Shown here piece after piece: positions 1 to 7,514 of a DNA stretch of 61,501 bases. The position numbers and the translations under genes were made by a program. Under the pieces are notes generated by a model that worked only from the letters and a program-made list of their open reading frames with translations, ran no database searches and was not told the DNA's origin. Numbering within the stretch: the first letter of the stretch is position 1; the number at the start of each line of letters is the position of its first letter. Source of the DNA: an uncultured Oscillospiraceae bacterium (lineage in GTDB: Bacteria; Bacillota; Clostridia; Oscillospirales; Oscillospiraceae); the NCBI GenBank assembly GCA_947168655.1, contig CAMVMU010000005.1, forward strand, positions 1-61,501, read 5' to 3'.

Positions 1-2439
1 GAGAAGCGCTGGGTGCTGGACATGTTCGTGCCCGGCAGCGCTGAGATCATGGTCATGCGGCCGGAGATCTCCCCGGTGACGCCCAAGGTGGCCGATTTCT
101 TTGAGCGCATGACCTATCTGCCCCTGGCAGGTATCACCCATCTGGTGCCCCCCGGCGGCGCCGGCATCGGCATGCACGTCATCCCGGTGGAGCAGGCCAT
201 CCCCGCCAACTGCGAGTCCCTGGACATCGAGCATCTGAGCCACTGGCTGAAGAAGTACGAGGGTCACATCGGCGTGGGCATCTGCTCCTGCCGCAAGCAG
301 CAGCGCATCCGCGGCGAGGGCTCCGGCGATATCGAACAGTACTGGTGCATCGGCGTGGGCGACTTTGCCGACTACTGCCGCGAGACCGGCATGGGCCACG
401 ACATCACCTACGATGAGGCCATGGAGATCCTCCACAAGGCGGAGGAGAAGGGCTACGTCCATCAGATCACCAATATCGACGGCGAGAACAAGATCTTCGG
501 CCTGTGCAACTGCGCCGTGGGCGTGTGCAACGCCCTGCGCACCTCCCAGCTGTTCAACACCCCCAACATGTCCCGCTCCGCCTACACCGCCGAGGTCAAC
601 GCCGAGAACTGCGTGGCCTGCGGCAAGTGCGTGGAGGTCTGCCCCGCCGGCGCCGTGCGCCTGGGCCAGAAGCTCTGCACCAAGCACGGCGAGATCGAGT
701 ATCCCAAGCAGGAGCTGCCTGACAACAACTCCTGGGGCGAGGACAAGTGGAACTGGAACTATAAGAACGAAAACGGCGTTATTCAGACCTGGCCCACCGG
801 CACGGCCCCCTGCAAGGCCGCCTGCCCCCTGCACATCGCCATCCAGGGCTACATCAAGATGGCCAGCGAGGGCAAATACCGGGAGGCTCTGGAGCTGATC
901 AAGCGCGACAATCCGTTCCCCGCCGTCTGCGGCGCCATCTGCCGCAAGTACTGCGAAGACGAGTGCACCCGCGGCACCATTGACGAGGCGCTGGCCATCG
1001 ATGATATCAAGCAGTTCATCGCCGCTCAGGATCTCAACGCCGAGCACCGGTACGTGCCGCCCATGAGCTCCACCACCCGTGAGCCCTTCGATCAGAAGAT
1101 CGCCATCATCGGCTCCGGCCCCGCCGGCCTCAGCTGCGCCTACTTCCTGGCCATCGAGGGCTATTCCCCCGTGGTGTTTGAGAAGGATTCCGTTCCCGGC
1201 GGCATGATGGTCACCGGCATCCCCAACTTCCGCCTGGAGAAGGACGTTGTCAACGCGGAGATCGATATCCTCCGTGAGATGGGCGTACAGTTCCGCTGCG
1301 GCGTGGAGGTTGGCAAGGACGTCACCATAGCGCAGCTCCGGGATGAGGGCTACAAGGGCTTCTTTGTGGCCGTGGGCCTCCAGAACGGCGGCAAGCTGAA
1401 CGTGCCCGGCGACGACGCCGAGAACGTGATGCCCGGCGTGGACTATCTGAAGATGGTCAACACCGGCGAGGCCAAGCCCCTCCACGGCGACGTGGTGGTC
1501 ATCGGCGGCGGCAACATCGGCGCCGACGTGGCCCGCACCGCCATCCGCCAGGGCGCGGACAGCGTGAAGTTGTACTGCCTGGAGTCCTATGACGAGATGC
1601 CCATGGGCGAGGAGGACCAGGAGCTTTGCAAGGCCGACGGCGTGGAGATCCATGCCGGCTGGGGCCAGACGGAGATCATCACCGAGGACGGCAAGTGCGC
1701 CGGCATCAGGTTCCGCAAGTGCGTCAGCGTGAAGAACGCCGAGGGACGTTTCGATCCCAAGTTCGACGACGCCGAGACCGCCGAGGAGCGCTGCACCACC
1801 GTGCTGTACTGCATCGGCCAGCGCGTGGAGTGGAAGGAACTGCTCTCCGGCACCAAGGTGGAGTTCAACCGCAACGGTACCGCCAAGGCCGATCCTGTCA
1901 CCCTGCAGACCGCCGAGCCCGATATCTTCGTGGGCGGCGACGTCTATACCGGCCAGAAGTTCGTGGTGGACGCCCTGGCAGCCGGCCGTGAGGGCGCCGT
2001 GTCCCTGCACCGCTTCGTCAACGAGGGCCAGTCCCTGACCATCCACCGCAACACCCGCCACTTCACGCCGCTGAACAAGGACGACGTGGTTCTTCCCGCG
2101 GACGCTTGCAAGAAGCCCCGCCGCGCCGTGAAGGGCGTGGACGCTTCCAAGGTGCGCACCATGAGCGACGAGCGCATGATCTTCACCGAGGAGCAGATCA
2201 AGTCCGAGGCGTCCCGCTGCCTGAGCTGCGGCCGCAGCGTGGTGGATACCAACAAGTGTCTGGGCTGCGGTATGTGCACCGTCCAGTGCAAGTTCGACGC
2301 CATCCATCTGGTGCGCAACATGGGCGACGCCTACTCCAAGATGATCCCGGCGGAGGATAAGTTCAAGGCCATCGGCGCCTACGCGGTCAAGCGCGGCTTC
2401 AAGATCCTGAAGAAGAAGACTGCCAAGTCCGACAGGTAA
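1..2439 (+). CDS. Iron-sulfur FAD/NAD(P) oxidoreductase, GltD-like (5' end outside window)
   Basis: The reading frame is open from base 1 to the stop at 2439, so the true start lies upstream of the window. Cys-rich motifs near the visible N-terminus (GICSCRK, CNCAVGVC) precede a 4Fe-4S site, CVACGKCVEVCP, at about nt 610-645. A GltD-type N-terminal helical iron-sulfur domain (ACPLHIAIQGY, then CGAICRKYCEDEC) follows at about nt 820-970. Next come an FAD site, IGSGPAGLSCAY (about nt 1108-1143), and a second nucleotide-binding site, VIGGGNIGADVA (about nt 1498-1533). A C-terminal ferredoxin-like motif, CLGCGMCTVQC, ends the protein. This is the architecture of glutamate-synthase-beta-subunit-like oxidoreductases, which pass electrons between NAD(P)H and iron-sulfur or flavin partners. 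No GltB large subunit is visible, so the partner and substrate are unknown. hypA follows 15 bp downstream. Confidence 0.88.
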   Translation, partial: EKRWVLDMFVPGSAEIMVMRPEISPVTPKVADFFERMTYLPLAGITHLVPPGGAGIGMHVIPVEQAIPANCESLDIEHLSHWLKKYEGHIGVGICSCRKQQRIRGEGSGDIEQYWCIGVGDFADYCRETGMGHDITYDEAMEILHKAEEKGYVHQITNIDGENKIFGLCNCAVGVCNALRTSQLFNTPNMSRSAYTAEVNAENCVACGKCVEVCPAGAVRLGQKLCTKHGEIEYPKQELPDNNSWGEDKWNWNYKNENGVIQTWPTGTAPCKAACPLHIAIQGYIKMASEGKYREALELIKRDNPFPAVCGAICRKYCEDECTRGTIDEALAIDDIKQFIAAQDLNAEHRYVPPMSSTTREPFDQKIAIIGSGPAGLSCAYFLAIEGYSPVVFEKDSVPGGMMVTGIPNFRLEKDVVNAEIDILREMGVQFRCGVEVGKDVTIAQLRDEGYKGFFVAVGLQNGGKLNVPGDDAENVMPGVDYLKMVNTGEAKPLHGDVVVIGGGNIGADVARTAIRQGADSVKLYCLESYDEMPMGEEDQELCKADGVEIHAGWGQTEIITEDGKCAGIRFRKCVSVKNAEGRFDPKFDDAETAEERCTTVLYCIGQRVEWKELLSGTKVEFNRNGTAKADPVTLQTAEPDIFVGGDVYTGQKFVVDALAAGREGAVSLHRFVNEGQSLTIHRNTRHFTPLNKDDVVLPADACKKPRRAVKGVDASKVRTMSDERMIFTEEQIKSEASRCLSCGRSVVDTNKCLGCGMCTVQCKFDAIHLVRNMGDAYSKMIPAEDKFKAIGAYAVKRGFKILKKKTAKSDR

Positions 2440-2454
2440 CGGCGGGGGAACGAC

Positions 2455-2799
2455 ATGCATGAGCTCGGATTGGTCAATTATGTGGTCAAGCAGGTGACCC
2501 GCATCGCGGAGGAAAACCAGGTCAGCAAGATCTGCTCCGTGACGCTGGAGTTCGGCGAGGTGTCCGGTATCGTGACCTCCTATCTGTACGATTACTGGAA
2601 CTGGTACACCAAGAAGTTCCCGCTCTTTGAGGGTGCGAAACTGCTGTGCGAGACGATCCCCGCCGTGACCTGGTGCGACGACTGCAAAAAGACCTACCCC
2701 ACGGTACAATACGGCAAGACCTGCCCCTACTGCGGCAGCGGTCGTACGTGGCTGCAGCAGGGAAATGAGATGAACATCAAGCAGATCGAGGTGGAGTGA
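2455..2799 (+). CDS. hypA: Hydrogenase maturation nickel metallochaperone HypA
   Basis: A 114-residue protein, the usual length for HypA/HybF. The N-terminus MHELGLV carries the conserved Met-His-Glu that binds nickel. A zinc site is formed by two CxxC pairs (CDDC at 74-77 and CPYC at 90-93). HypA delivers nickel to NiFe-hydrogenase, or in some bacteria to urease. It starts 15 bp after the oxidoreductase stop, behind GGGGGAACGAC, so the two are probably cotranscribed. No other hyp genes or hydrogenase subunits are in view. The neighbouring redox enzyme suggests a link to electron flow, but this is inference. Confidence 0.9.
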   Translation: MHELGLVNYVVKQVTRIAEENQVSKICSVTLEFGEVSGIVTSYLYDYWNWYTKKFPLFEGAKLLCETIPAVTWCDDCKKTYPTVQYGKTCPYCGSGRTWLQQGNEMNIKQIEVE

Positions 2800-2842
2800 C
2801 CGCCTGTCTGCGCAGCCCCCACCGGGGGAGAAGGAGGAACGT

Positions 2843-3028
2843 ATGGACAACCAGGAACTGCGGCGGATGAAGGAGCAGCTGGGTCTGATCAACTATAAGA
2901 TCAACTACAAGACCGGCGTCCATCTGGGCGTGATCGAGGACTTTTTCTCGGGCAAGACCGAGGAGCTGGCGCCCAAAGACCGCGAGCGGATCGAGGCGCT
3001 GATCCAGGCGGAGGCAAAAAAGCGCTGA
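2843..3028 (+). CDS. Small hypothetical protein, 61 aa
   Basis: A short charged protein with an excellent ribosome binding site (GAAGGAGGAACGT before the ATG) and the same strand and spacing as hypA. The N-terminal half (NQELRRMKEQLGLINYKI) looks helical. The C-terminal half is rich in Asp, Glu, Lys and Arg (APKDRERIEALIQAEAKK). There is no Cys, signal peptide or membrane segment. I do not recognise the family. Predicted start, coding-like codon use and position in the gene run support it as real. Confidence 0.6.
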   Translation: MDNQELRRMKEQLGLINYKINYKTGVHLGVIEDFFSGKTEELAPKDRERIEALIQAEAKKR

Positions 3029-3072
3029 TCGCCCGGGACTGCAGCCCGATCGGGAATCAAATAGAAAAGCTG

Positions 3073-3109
3073 AATCAATGCGAGACCGCGCAAGGGTCTC
3101 GCATTGATT
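3073..3109. repeat. Perfect 15-bp inverted repeat, stem-loop
   Basis: The arms aatcaatgcgagacc (3073-3087) and ggtctcgcattgatt (3095-3109) are exact reverse complements around a 7-base loop. The stem lies between the 61-aa gene and the next gene. There is no T-run on either side, so it is not a classical intrinsic terminator. It could be an mRNA-stability stem, an attenuating hairpin or a relic of a palindromic repeat. Confidence 0.75.
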
Positions 3110-3167
3110 GCAGCTGTCCCCAAACGAGGCGCCGGCGGAAAATGAAAGGAAGAGAGCGTAGAGAATC

Positions 3168-3557
3168 ATGAGATTCGAACACACCAACAGAAGGGGCTTC
3201 TGGCTCGGCTTCATCGATTTTTTCACAGCCGGCCTGTTTTTCCTGCTGTATATGCCCCTTGGCGGCCTGCAGGAGGAGCTGGAGCGAGTTCTGGGACACA
3301 AGGTGCAGCCGTATTGGAAGGCGTATCTGCTGGGTATACCGACGCTGTTTATCTATACCCTGGTCTGGATGGCGAGGATCTCCGAGGAGCTCAAAGCCAA
3401 GGCGGTGGAGCTGGGGATCGAGGGTCCGCACACGTCGTTTCGGCATATGTTCTGGTGGAACATGCTGGGCTGCCCCTGCTGCGGACCTATGATCGCCACC
3501 ATGCGGTTTTTCGACACGCTGAACAAAGTGGAGCGCGAGCTGAACGAAAAAGGCTGA
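3168..3557 (+). CDS. Small membrane protein, DUF4234-like
   Basis: A 129-residue protein with two clear hydrophobic stretches: FIDFFTAGLFFLLYMPLGGL near residues 14-33 and AYLLGIPTLFIYTLVWMA near 48-65. These are separated by a polar loop and followed by an amphipathic tail containing a CPCCGP motif. The layout resembles small DUF4234-type membrane proteins, though the family call is tentative. It starts with ATG behind AAAGGAAGAGAG. Function unknown. Confidence 0.65.
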   Translation: MRFEHTNRRGFWLGFIDFFTAGLFFLLYMPLGGLQEELERVLGHKVQPYWKAYLLGIPTLFIYTLVWMARISEELKAKAVELGIEGPHTSFRHMFWWNMLGCPCCGPMIATMRFFDTLNKVERELNEKG

Positions 3558-3612
3558 ACGACCTGAAGATCCCCCGAACAGAACCAATATTTCGATAAAA
3601 GAGGAGAAAGCG

Positions 3613-5370
3613 ATGAAAAAAAACGGAAAAAAGATTCTGTGTCTTCTGCTGGCCGCCATCATGCTGCTGGCGGCGATGACAGCCTGCGGCGCAAAGGGAA
3701 AGGAAAACGAGCAGACCTCCGTGCCGCCCGAGGAGACGCCGGGTACACCGGACAAGGATCCGCAGCCCGAGCCCCAGCCCGTGGAGAAAAATGGAGACAT
3801 CGTGATCCTGTTCACCAGCGACGTCCACTGCGGCGTGGATCAGGGCTTTGGCTATGCGGGACTGCAGCAGGTGCGTGATTACCTGATCGCCCAGGGCAAC
3901 GATGTGATCCTGGTGGATAACGGCGACAGCGTCCAAGGCGAACCTATTGGCACCATGACCAAGGGTGAGGCGCTGGTGGATCTGATGAACAAGATGGGCT
4001 ACAGCGTGGCCATCCCAGGCAACCACGAGTTCGACTACGGCATGGATCAGTTCCTCGCACTAACGGAGAAGGCGGAGTTCCCCTACATCAGCTGCAACTT
4101 CAACCTCAAGGGCGATCTGGTCTTTGATCCCTATGTGATTCGCGAGCTGGCCGGCAAGAAGGTGGCGTTTGTGGGCGTGACCACGCCCAAAACGCTGACA
4201 TCCTCTACGCCCAGCTACTTCATGGACGAGAATCACGAGTTTATTTACGGCTTTTTCCAGGACGAGAACGGTGAGGCCGTCTACAATGCTGTGCAGACGG
4301 CCGTGGACTCTGCCCGTGCTGAGGGAGCGGATTATGTTGTTGTCATGGGACATATTGGCAACGAGGCTGTCAGTATCCCCTGGACCTATGACGATTTGAT
4401 CTCCCATACCAGCGGCATCGACGTCTTCCTGGACGGCCACAGTCATGACACCGACCACTTGACCGTAAAGAACAAGGACGGTGACGATGTGCTCCGCGCC
4501 GCCTGCGGCACGAAGCTGGCCGCCATCGGTTGGTGCCGCATCACGGCCGACGGCGAGATGAGCACCGGCCTCTACAACTGGAACAACAAGGTGGCAGCCC
4601 CGGAGCTGCTGGGCATCGATAACGAGATGTCCCGCGCCGTTGCGGCAGCATCTGAGGAGTTGAACAGGAAGTTGAACGAGGTGGTGGCCAGCACGGCGGT
4701 GGAGCTCACCATCAACGATCCCATCGAGGTCCAGGAGAACGGCGCCCCCATCCGCATGATCCGTCGTGCGGAGACGAACCTGGGCGACCTCTGTGCGGAT
4801 GCCTACCGTGCCCAGGCCGGCGCGGACATTGCCTTTGTCAACGGCGGCGGCATCCGGGTGAGCATTCCCGCAGGCGATATCACCCTGAGCAACATTCTCA
4901 GCGTCCATCCCTTCGGCAACGCCCTGTGCGTCATTGAGGTCAAGGGCCAGCAGATCCTGGACGCCCTTGAGTGGGGCTCCCGCGCTGTGCCCAGCGAGAC
5001 GGGCGGTTTCCTGCAGGTGTCCGGCCTGAGCTATGAGATCCACAGCTATATTGAGTCTCCCTGCCAGTCCGACGAGAACGGGCTGTTCACGGGTGTTCAG
5101 GGCGAGCGCCGCGTGAAGAACGTGCTGGTGAACGGCGAGCCCATCGATCCTGAGAAGACCTACACCCTGGCCGGCCATGACTACATGCTGCTGTCCAACG
5201 GCGATGGCTACTCCATGTTCAACGGCGCACCGCTGCTGCAGGACCGCGTGAAGCTGGATAACCAGGTGCTGATCGACTATATCACCGAATCTCTGGGCGG
5301 TGTGATCGGCGAGGAGTACGAGGATCCCTACGGACAGGGCAGAATTGTATTTGTGGACGAGGCGTCCTGA
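3613..5370 (+). CDS. 5'-nucleotidase / cyclic-phosphodiesterase-type lipoprotein (UshA-like)
   Basis: A 585-residue surface lipoprotein. The signal peptide ends in the lipobox MTAC, with the lipidated Cys at 25, followed by a Pro/Glu-rich linker. The metallophosphoesterase domain (about 58-330) has its metal and catalytic motifs in order: TSDVHCG, DNGDSVQGE, PGNHEFDYG, GHIGNE and DGHSHDT. The C-terminal nucleotidase substrate domain (about 380-570) has NLGDLCADAYRA and FVNGGGIRVSIPAGDIT, then ILSVHPFGN. Such enzymes dephosphorylate extracellular nucleotides so that nucleoside and phosphate can be taken up. The start is supported by AGAGGAGAAAGCG just upstream. A two-way terminator follows. 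All catalytic motifs look intact. Confidence 0.92.
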   Translation: MKKNGKKILCLLLAAIMLLAAMTACGAKGKENEQTSVPPEETPGTPDKDPQPEPQPVEKNGDIVILFTSDVHCGVDQGFGYAGLQQVRDYLIAQGNDVILVDNGDSVQGEPIGTMTKGEALVDLMNKMGYSVAIPGNHEFDYGMDQFLALTEKAEFPYISCNFNLKGDLVFDPYVIRELAGKKVAFVGVTTPKTLTSSTPSYFMDENHEFIYGFFQDENGEAVYNAVQTAVDSARAEGADYVVVMGHIGNEAVSIPWTYDDLISHTSGIDVFLDGHSHDTDHLTVKNKDGDDVLRAACGTKLAAIGWCRITADGEMSTGLYNWNNKVAAPELLGIDNEMSRAVAAASEELNRKLNEVVASTAVELTINDPIEVQENGAPIRMIRRAETNLGDLCADAYRAQAGADIAFVNGGGIRVSIPAGDITLSNILSVHPFGNALCVIEVKGQQILDALEWGSRAVPSETGGFLQVSGLSYEIHSYIESPCQSDENGLFTGVQGERRVKNVLVNGEPIDPEKTYTLAGHDYMLLSNGDGYSMFNGAPLLQDRVKLDNQVLIDYITESLGGVIGEEYEDPYGQGRIVFVDEAS

Positions 5371-5403
5371 GAACAAGGATCGCAAACGGCTTTTCCAAAC
5401 AGA

Positions 5404-5439
5404 AAAACATGCCGCACCCATACGGGTGCGGCATGTTTT
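5404..5439. terminator. Bidirectional intrinsic terminator
   Basis: A 16-bp perfect stem (5404-5419 with 5424-5439) has a 4-base loop, an A-run at the left foot and a T-run at the right foot. It sits between the convergent nucleotidase gene and the gene at 5481-6167, so it can serve both strands. Confidence 0.9.
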
Positions 5440-5480
5440 CCTGTGGAATTACTACGGCGGGAAAGGCCGGCAAACCGACC

Positions 5481-6167
5481 TCAGTCGGCCTTGATCTCAC
5501 CGGTTGCAGTGACAACAGGCAGCTCCTGACCGGCATAGGAGCCGCGGAAGTCCCAGGATGCGCTTACGGTTGCGCCGGCGGCCAGCTGCTCCGAAGTGAG
5601 CTGGATCGTCGTCTCGCCGATCTGTGTCTCGCTCCTTACCCGATCCTCTTTCGTCAGACCGTCGGTGTGGAACCGGGAGGTCTGGGTCCCGGAGGCGGTT
5701 GTCACGGTCAGCGTGTTGCTGTCGCGCGCGTTGACGTCCAGAGCATAGCAATCCAGATAGAAGCGGAGCGTCACGGTATAGCTGCCGTCGCTGCCGCGGT
5801 TGGCCGCCCATCTGACGACCAGATTCAGAATCGTGCCGGTGTCGGAGGTAAATTCACCGGAATAATCTCCGGTGAGTTCAGCGGGCTCGGGTGCAGGTTC
5901 CGGGTCGGGCGTGGGCTCCGGCTCAGGCGTGGGTTCCGGTTCCGGTGCAGGCTCAGGTTCGGGGGCCGGTTCGGGCTCTGGATCCGGTGTGGGATCCGGC
6001 TCCGGTTCTGGTGTGGGATCCGGTGTGGGTTCAGGTTTTGTATCGTGGCCTGTCTGCTGTTCCGGATCCGGGGTTACGTCCCGTCCTCTTGTGGAGCTGA
6101 TGACAGCTATGGAGACGGCCACCACAGCCACAAGGAGCAGTGCAATAAGGGGAATAAACTTTTTCAT
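5481..6167 (-). CDS. Membrane-anchored protein with Pro-Glu stalk and C-terminal beta domain
   Basis: A 228-residue protein. It starts at [10 protein letters not shown] because AAAGGAAG lies 11 bases upstream of that ATG; a longer frame exists but has no site. Residues 4-23 form one hydrophobic segment that anchors the protein or acts as a signal. Residues 45-95 are almost pure Pro-Glu/Asp/Thr/Ala repeats, as in wall-spanning stalks. A C-terminal domain (97-228) is rich in Thr, Ser, Val and Gly and looks beta-sandwich-like. No LPxTG motif is present. Function unknown. It has its own promoter at 6242-6270 and ends at the two-way terminator. Confidence 0.75.
   Translation of the reverse strand: MKKFIPLIALLLVAVVAVSIAVISSTRGRDVTPDPEQQTGHDTKPEPTPDPTPEPEPDPTPDPEPEPAPEPEPAPEPEPTPEPEPTPDPEPAPEPAELTGDYSGEFTSDTGTILNLVVRWAANRGSDGSYTVTLRFYLDCYALDVNARDSNTLTVTTASGTQTSRFHTDGLTKEDRVRSETQIGETTIQLTSEQLAAGATVSASWDFRGSYAGQELPVVTATGEIKAD
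5883..6035 (-). repeat. Pro-Glu-rich coding repeat (PEPxPDP type)
   Basis: Degenerate 6-bp-period repeat encoding residues 45-95 of the stalk protein, with Pro at every second position. This is low-complexity coding sequence and is prone to length change between strains. Confidence 0.85.
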
Positions 6168-6241
6168 GTTTGAATTGACTTCCTTTCGCCTATACAATCA
6201 TCCCATTGGTCAGGGATGCAAACGGTCCTTTTCTCGCTTTC

Positions 6242-6270
6242 ATTATATTCCATCTGTACCGGATTATCAA
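6242..6270 (-). promoter_or_regulatory. SigA-type promoter for the stalk protein
   Basis: Reading the minus strand: -35 TTGATA (6270-6265), a 17-bp spacer, then -10 TATAAT (6247-6242). It lies about 75 bp upstream of the start codon at 6167. Confidence 0.7.
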
Positions 6271-6338
6271 GCGTCATCTTGTGGGATACCCTGCTTTGCA
6301 CGACCCGCCCGGAAGCGGGACAGCCGGAGGCAGGCGGT

Positions 6339-6367
6339 TTGACACACGATGGCGCCCGTGATATAAT
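6339..6367 (+). promoter_or_regulatory. Consensus SigA promoter for the aldo/keto reductase
   Basis: -35 TTGACA (6339-6344), a 17-bp spacer, and -10 TATAAT (6362-6367). Both boxes match the consensus perfectly. The start codon at 6429 leaves a leader of about 55 bases. Strong constitutive expression is expected. Confidence 0.85.
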
Positions 6368-6428
6368 CAGCAGGAAATGGGCCGAAAAGCCAAAGATCGA
6401 CGATGGAACGGCCGAAGGAGGTCACACC

Positions 6429-7439
6429 ATGAAATACCAAAAGCTGGGCAATACGGACATCGATATATCTGTGGTGGCACTGGGTACCTGGGGCCTGGGC
6501 GGCGGCAGCGTCTGGTCGGACCGGGACTCCACGGCGGAGGAGGCAGGTCGGCTGCTGGACGCCTGCCTGGACCACGGCATCAATTATATTGACACCGCCC
6601 CGGTGTACGGCACCGGCGTCAGCGAGGAGCTGCTTGGCCGCGCCTTGAAGGGGCGGCGGCAGGACTTCGTCCTCCAGACCAAGTGCTCTCTCAACTGGCG
6701 GGGCGAGGGCGGCAATTTCCACTACTCCCGGGACGGCTACACCGTCAACAACGATACCCGCGCCCATGCGGTGAAGCAGGACGTGGAGGACTCCCTGCGC
6801 CGGATGGGCACCGATTATCTGGACTCGGTAATCGTCCATTACGTGTGCAAGAGCTTCCCTGTGGATGAAACGGTAGGCGCCCTGGAGGATCTGATTCGGG
6901 AGGGCAAGATTCGTACATACGGCCTTTCCAACAGCCAGCCCGGTGACCTGGACGAGTACAAGCAGAGTACCGCCCGGATCTCTGACGGCGTGTCGGTGGT
7001 GCAGGAGTTTTTCAGCATCCTGTCCCCCTTCCACGGACGGGACTATTTCCCGGTGGCGCAGAAGTACAACACGGTGTTCCAGACCTACGGCGTGCTGGAG
7101 GAGGGCTTTTTGACCTCTCCGGACTTCATGGAGCGCCGCTTTGCCAAGACCGATATCCGCTCCCGCCTGCCGTGGCTGGAGGAGGAGCGCCAAGCGGGAC
7201 TGCGCAGGGCATTCGCCATCTGGGAGCCCCTGTGCCGCGCCCACGGATGCAGCTTTGCCAATCTGGTGGAGGCCTGGGCGCTGACCCAGTACGACCGCAT
7301 GAGCCTGCTGGTGGGCATGCGCAAGCCCTCCAACGTGGCCGACACCGCCAGGTGCCTGGACATCCGGCTGAGCCCGGAGGAAGTCCGGCTCATGGAGGAG
7401 GCCGTAGCGGCCATCCAGGTGGCCGTGCTGGACAAGTGA
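6429..7439 (+). CDS. Aldo/keto reductase
   Basis: A 336-residue NADPH-dependent oxidoreductase of the TIM-barrel aldo/keto reductase superfamily. The N-terminal strand MKYQKLGNTDIDISVVALGT and the catalytic-region motif GINYIDTAPVYGTG (Asp and Tyr) are clear. The usual Lys region LQTKCSLNW and a C-terminal cofactor-binding part near VGMRKPSNV follow. The start is placed at 6429 because AAGGAGGTCACACC precedes it; the open frame continues further upstream without a site. It is monocistronic, between a perfect promoter and a two-way terminator. The substrate cannot be told from sequence; the family reduces a range of aldehydes and ketones. Confidence 0.92.
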   Translation: MKYQKLGNTDIDISVVALGTWGLGGGSVWSDRDSTAEEAGRLLDACLDHGINYIDTAPVYGTGVSEELLGRALKGRRQDFVLQTKCSLNWRGEGGNFHYSRDGYTVNNDTRAHAVKQDVEDSLRRMGTDYLDSVIVHYVCKSFPVDETVGALEDLIREGKIRTYGLSNSQPGDLDEYKQSTARISDGVSVVQEFFSILSPFHGRDYFPVAQKYNTVFQTYGVLEEGFLTSPDFMERRFAKTDIRSRLPWLEEERQAGLRRAFAIWEPLCRAHGCSFANLVEAWALTQYDRMSLLVGMRKPSNVADTARCLDIRLSPEEVRLMEEAVAAIQVAVLDK

Positions 7440-7455
7440 AAAGCAAACAACATTG

Positions 7456-7493
7456 AAAAAGGAAAGATGCCGCGCCCGGCATCTTTCCTTTTT
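7456..7493. terminator. Bidirectional intrinsic terminator
   Basis: A 12-bp GC-containing stem (7461-7472 with 7477-7488) is extended by A5/T5 pairing at its feet, giving a T-run on either strand. It separates the convergent aldo/keto reductase and sulfatase genes. Confidence 0.9.
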
Positions 7494-7514
7494 TATCATC
7501 TTTTTGCTGTTGGG

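Noticed and set aside
4060-5421. 453-codon minus-strand frame opposite the nucleotidase
   Set aside because: It is the antisense shadow of a gene with all catalytic motifs, crosses the two-way terminator and has no start signal.
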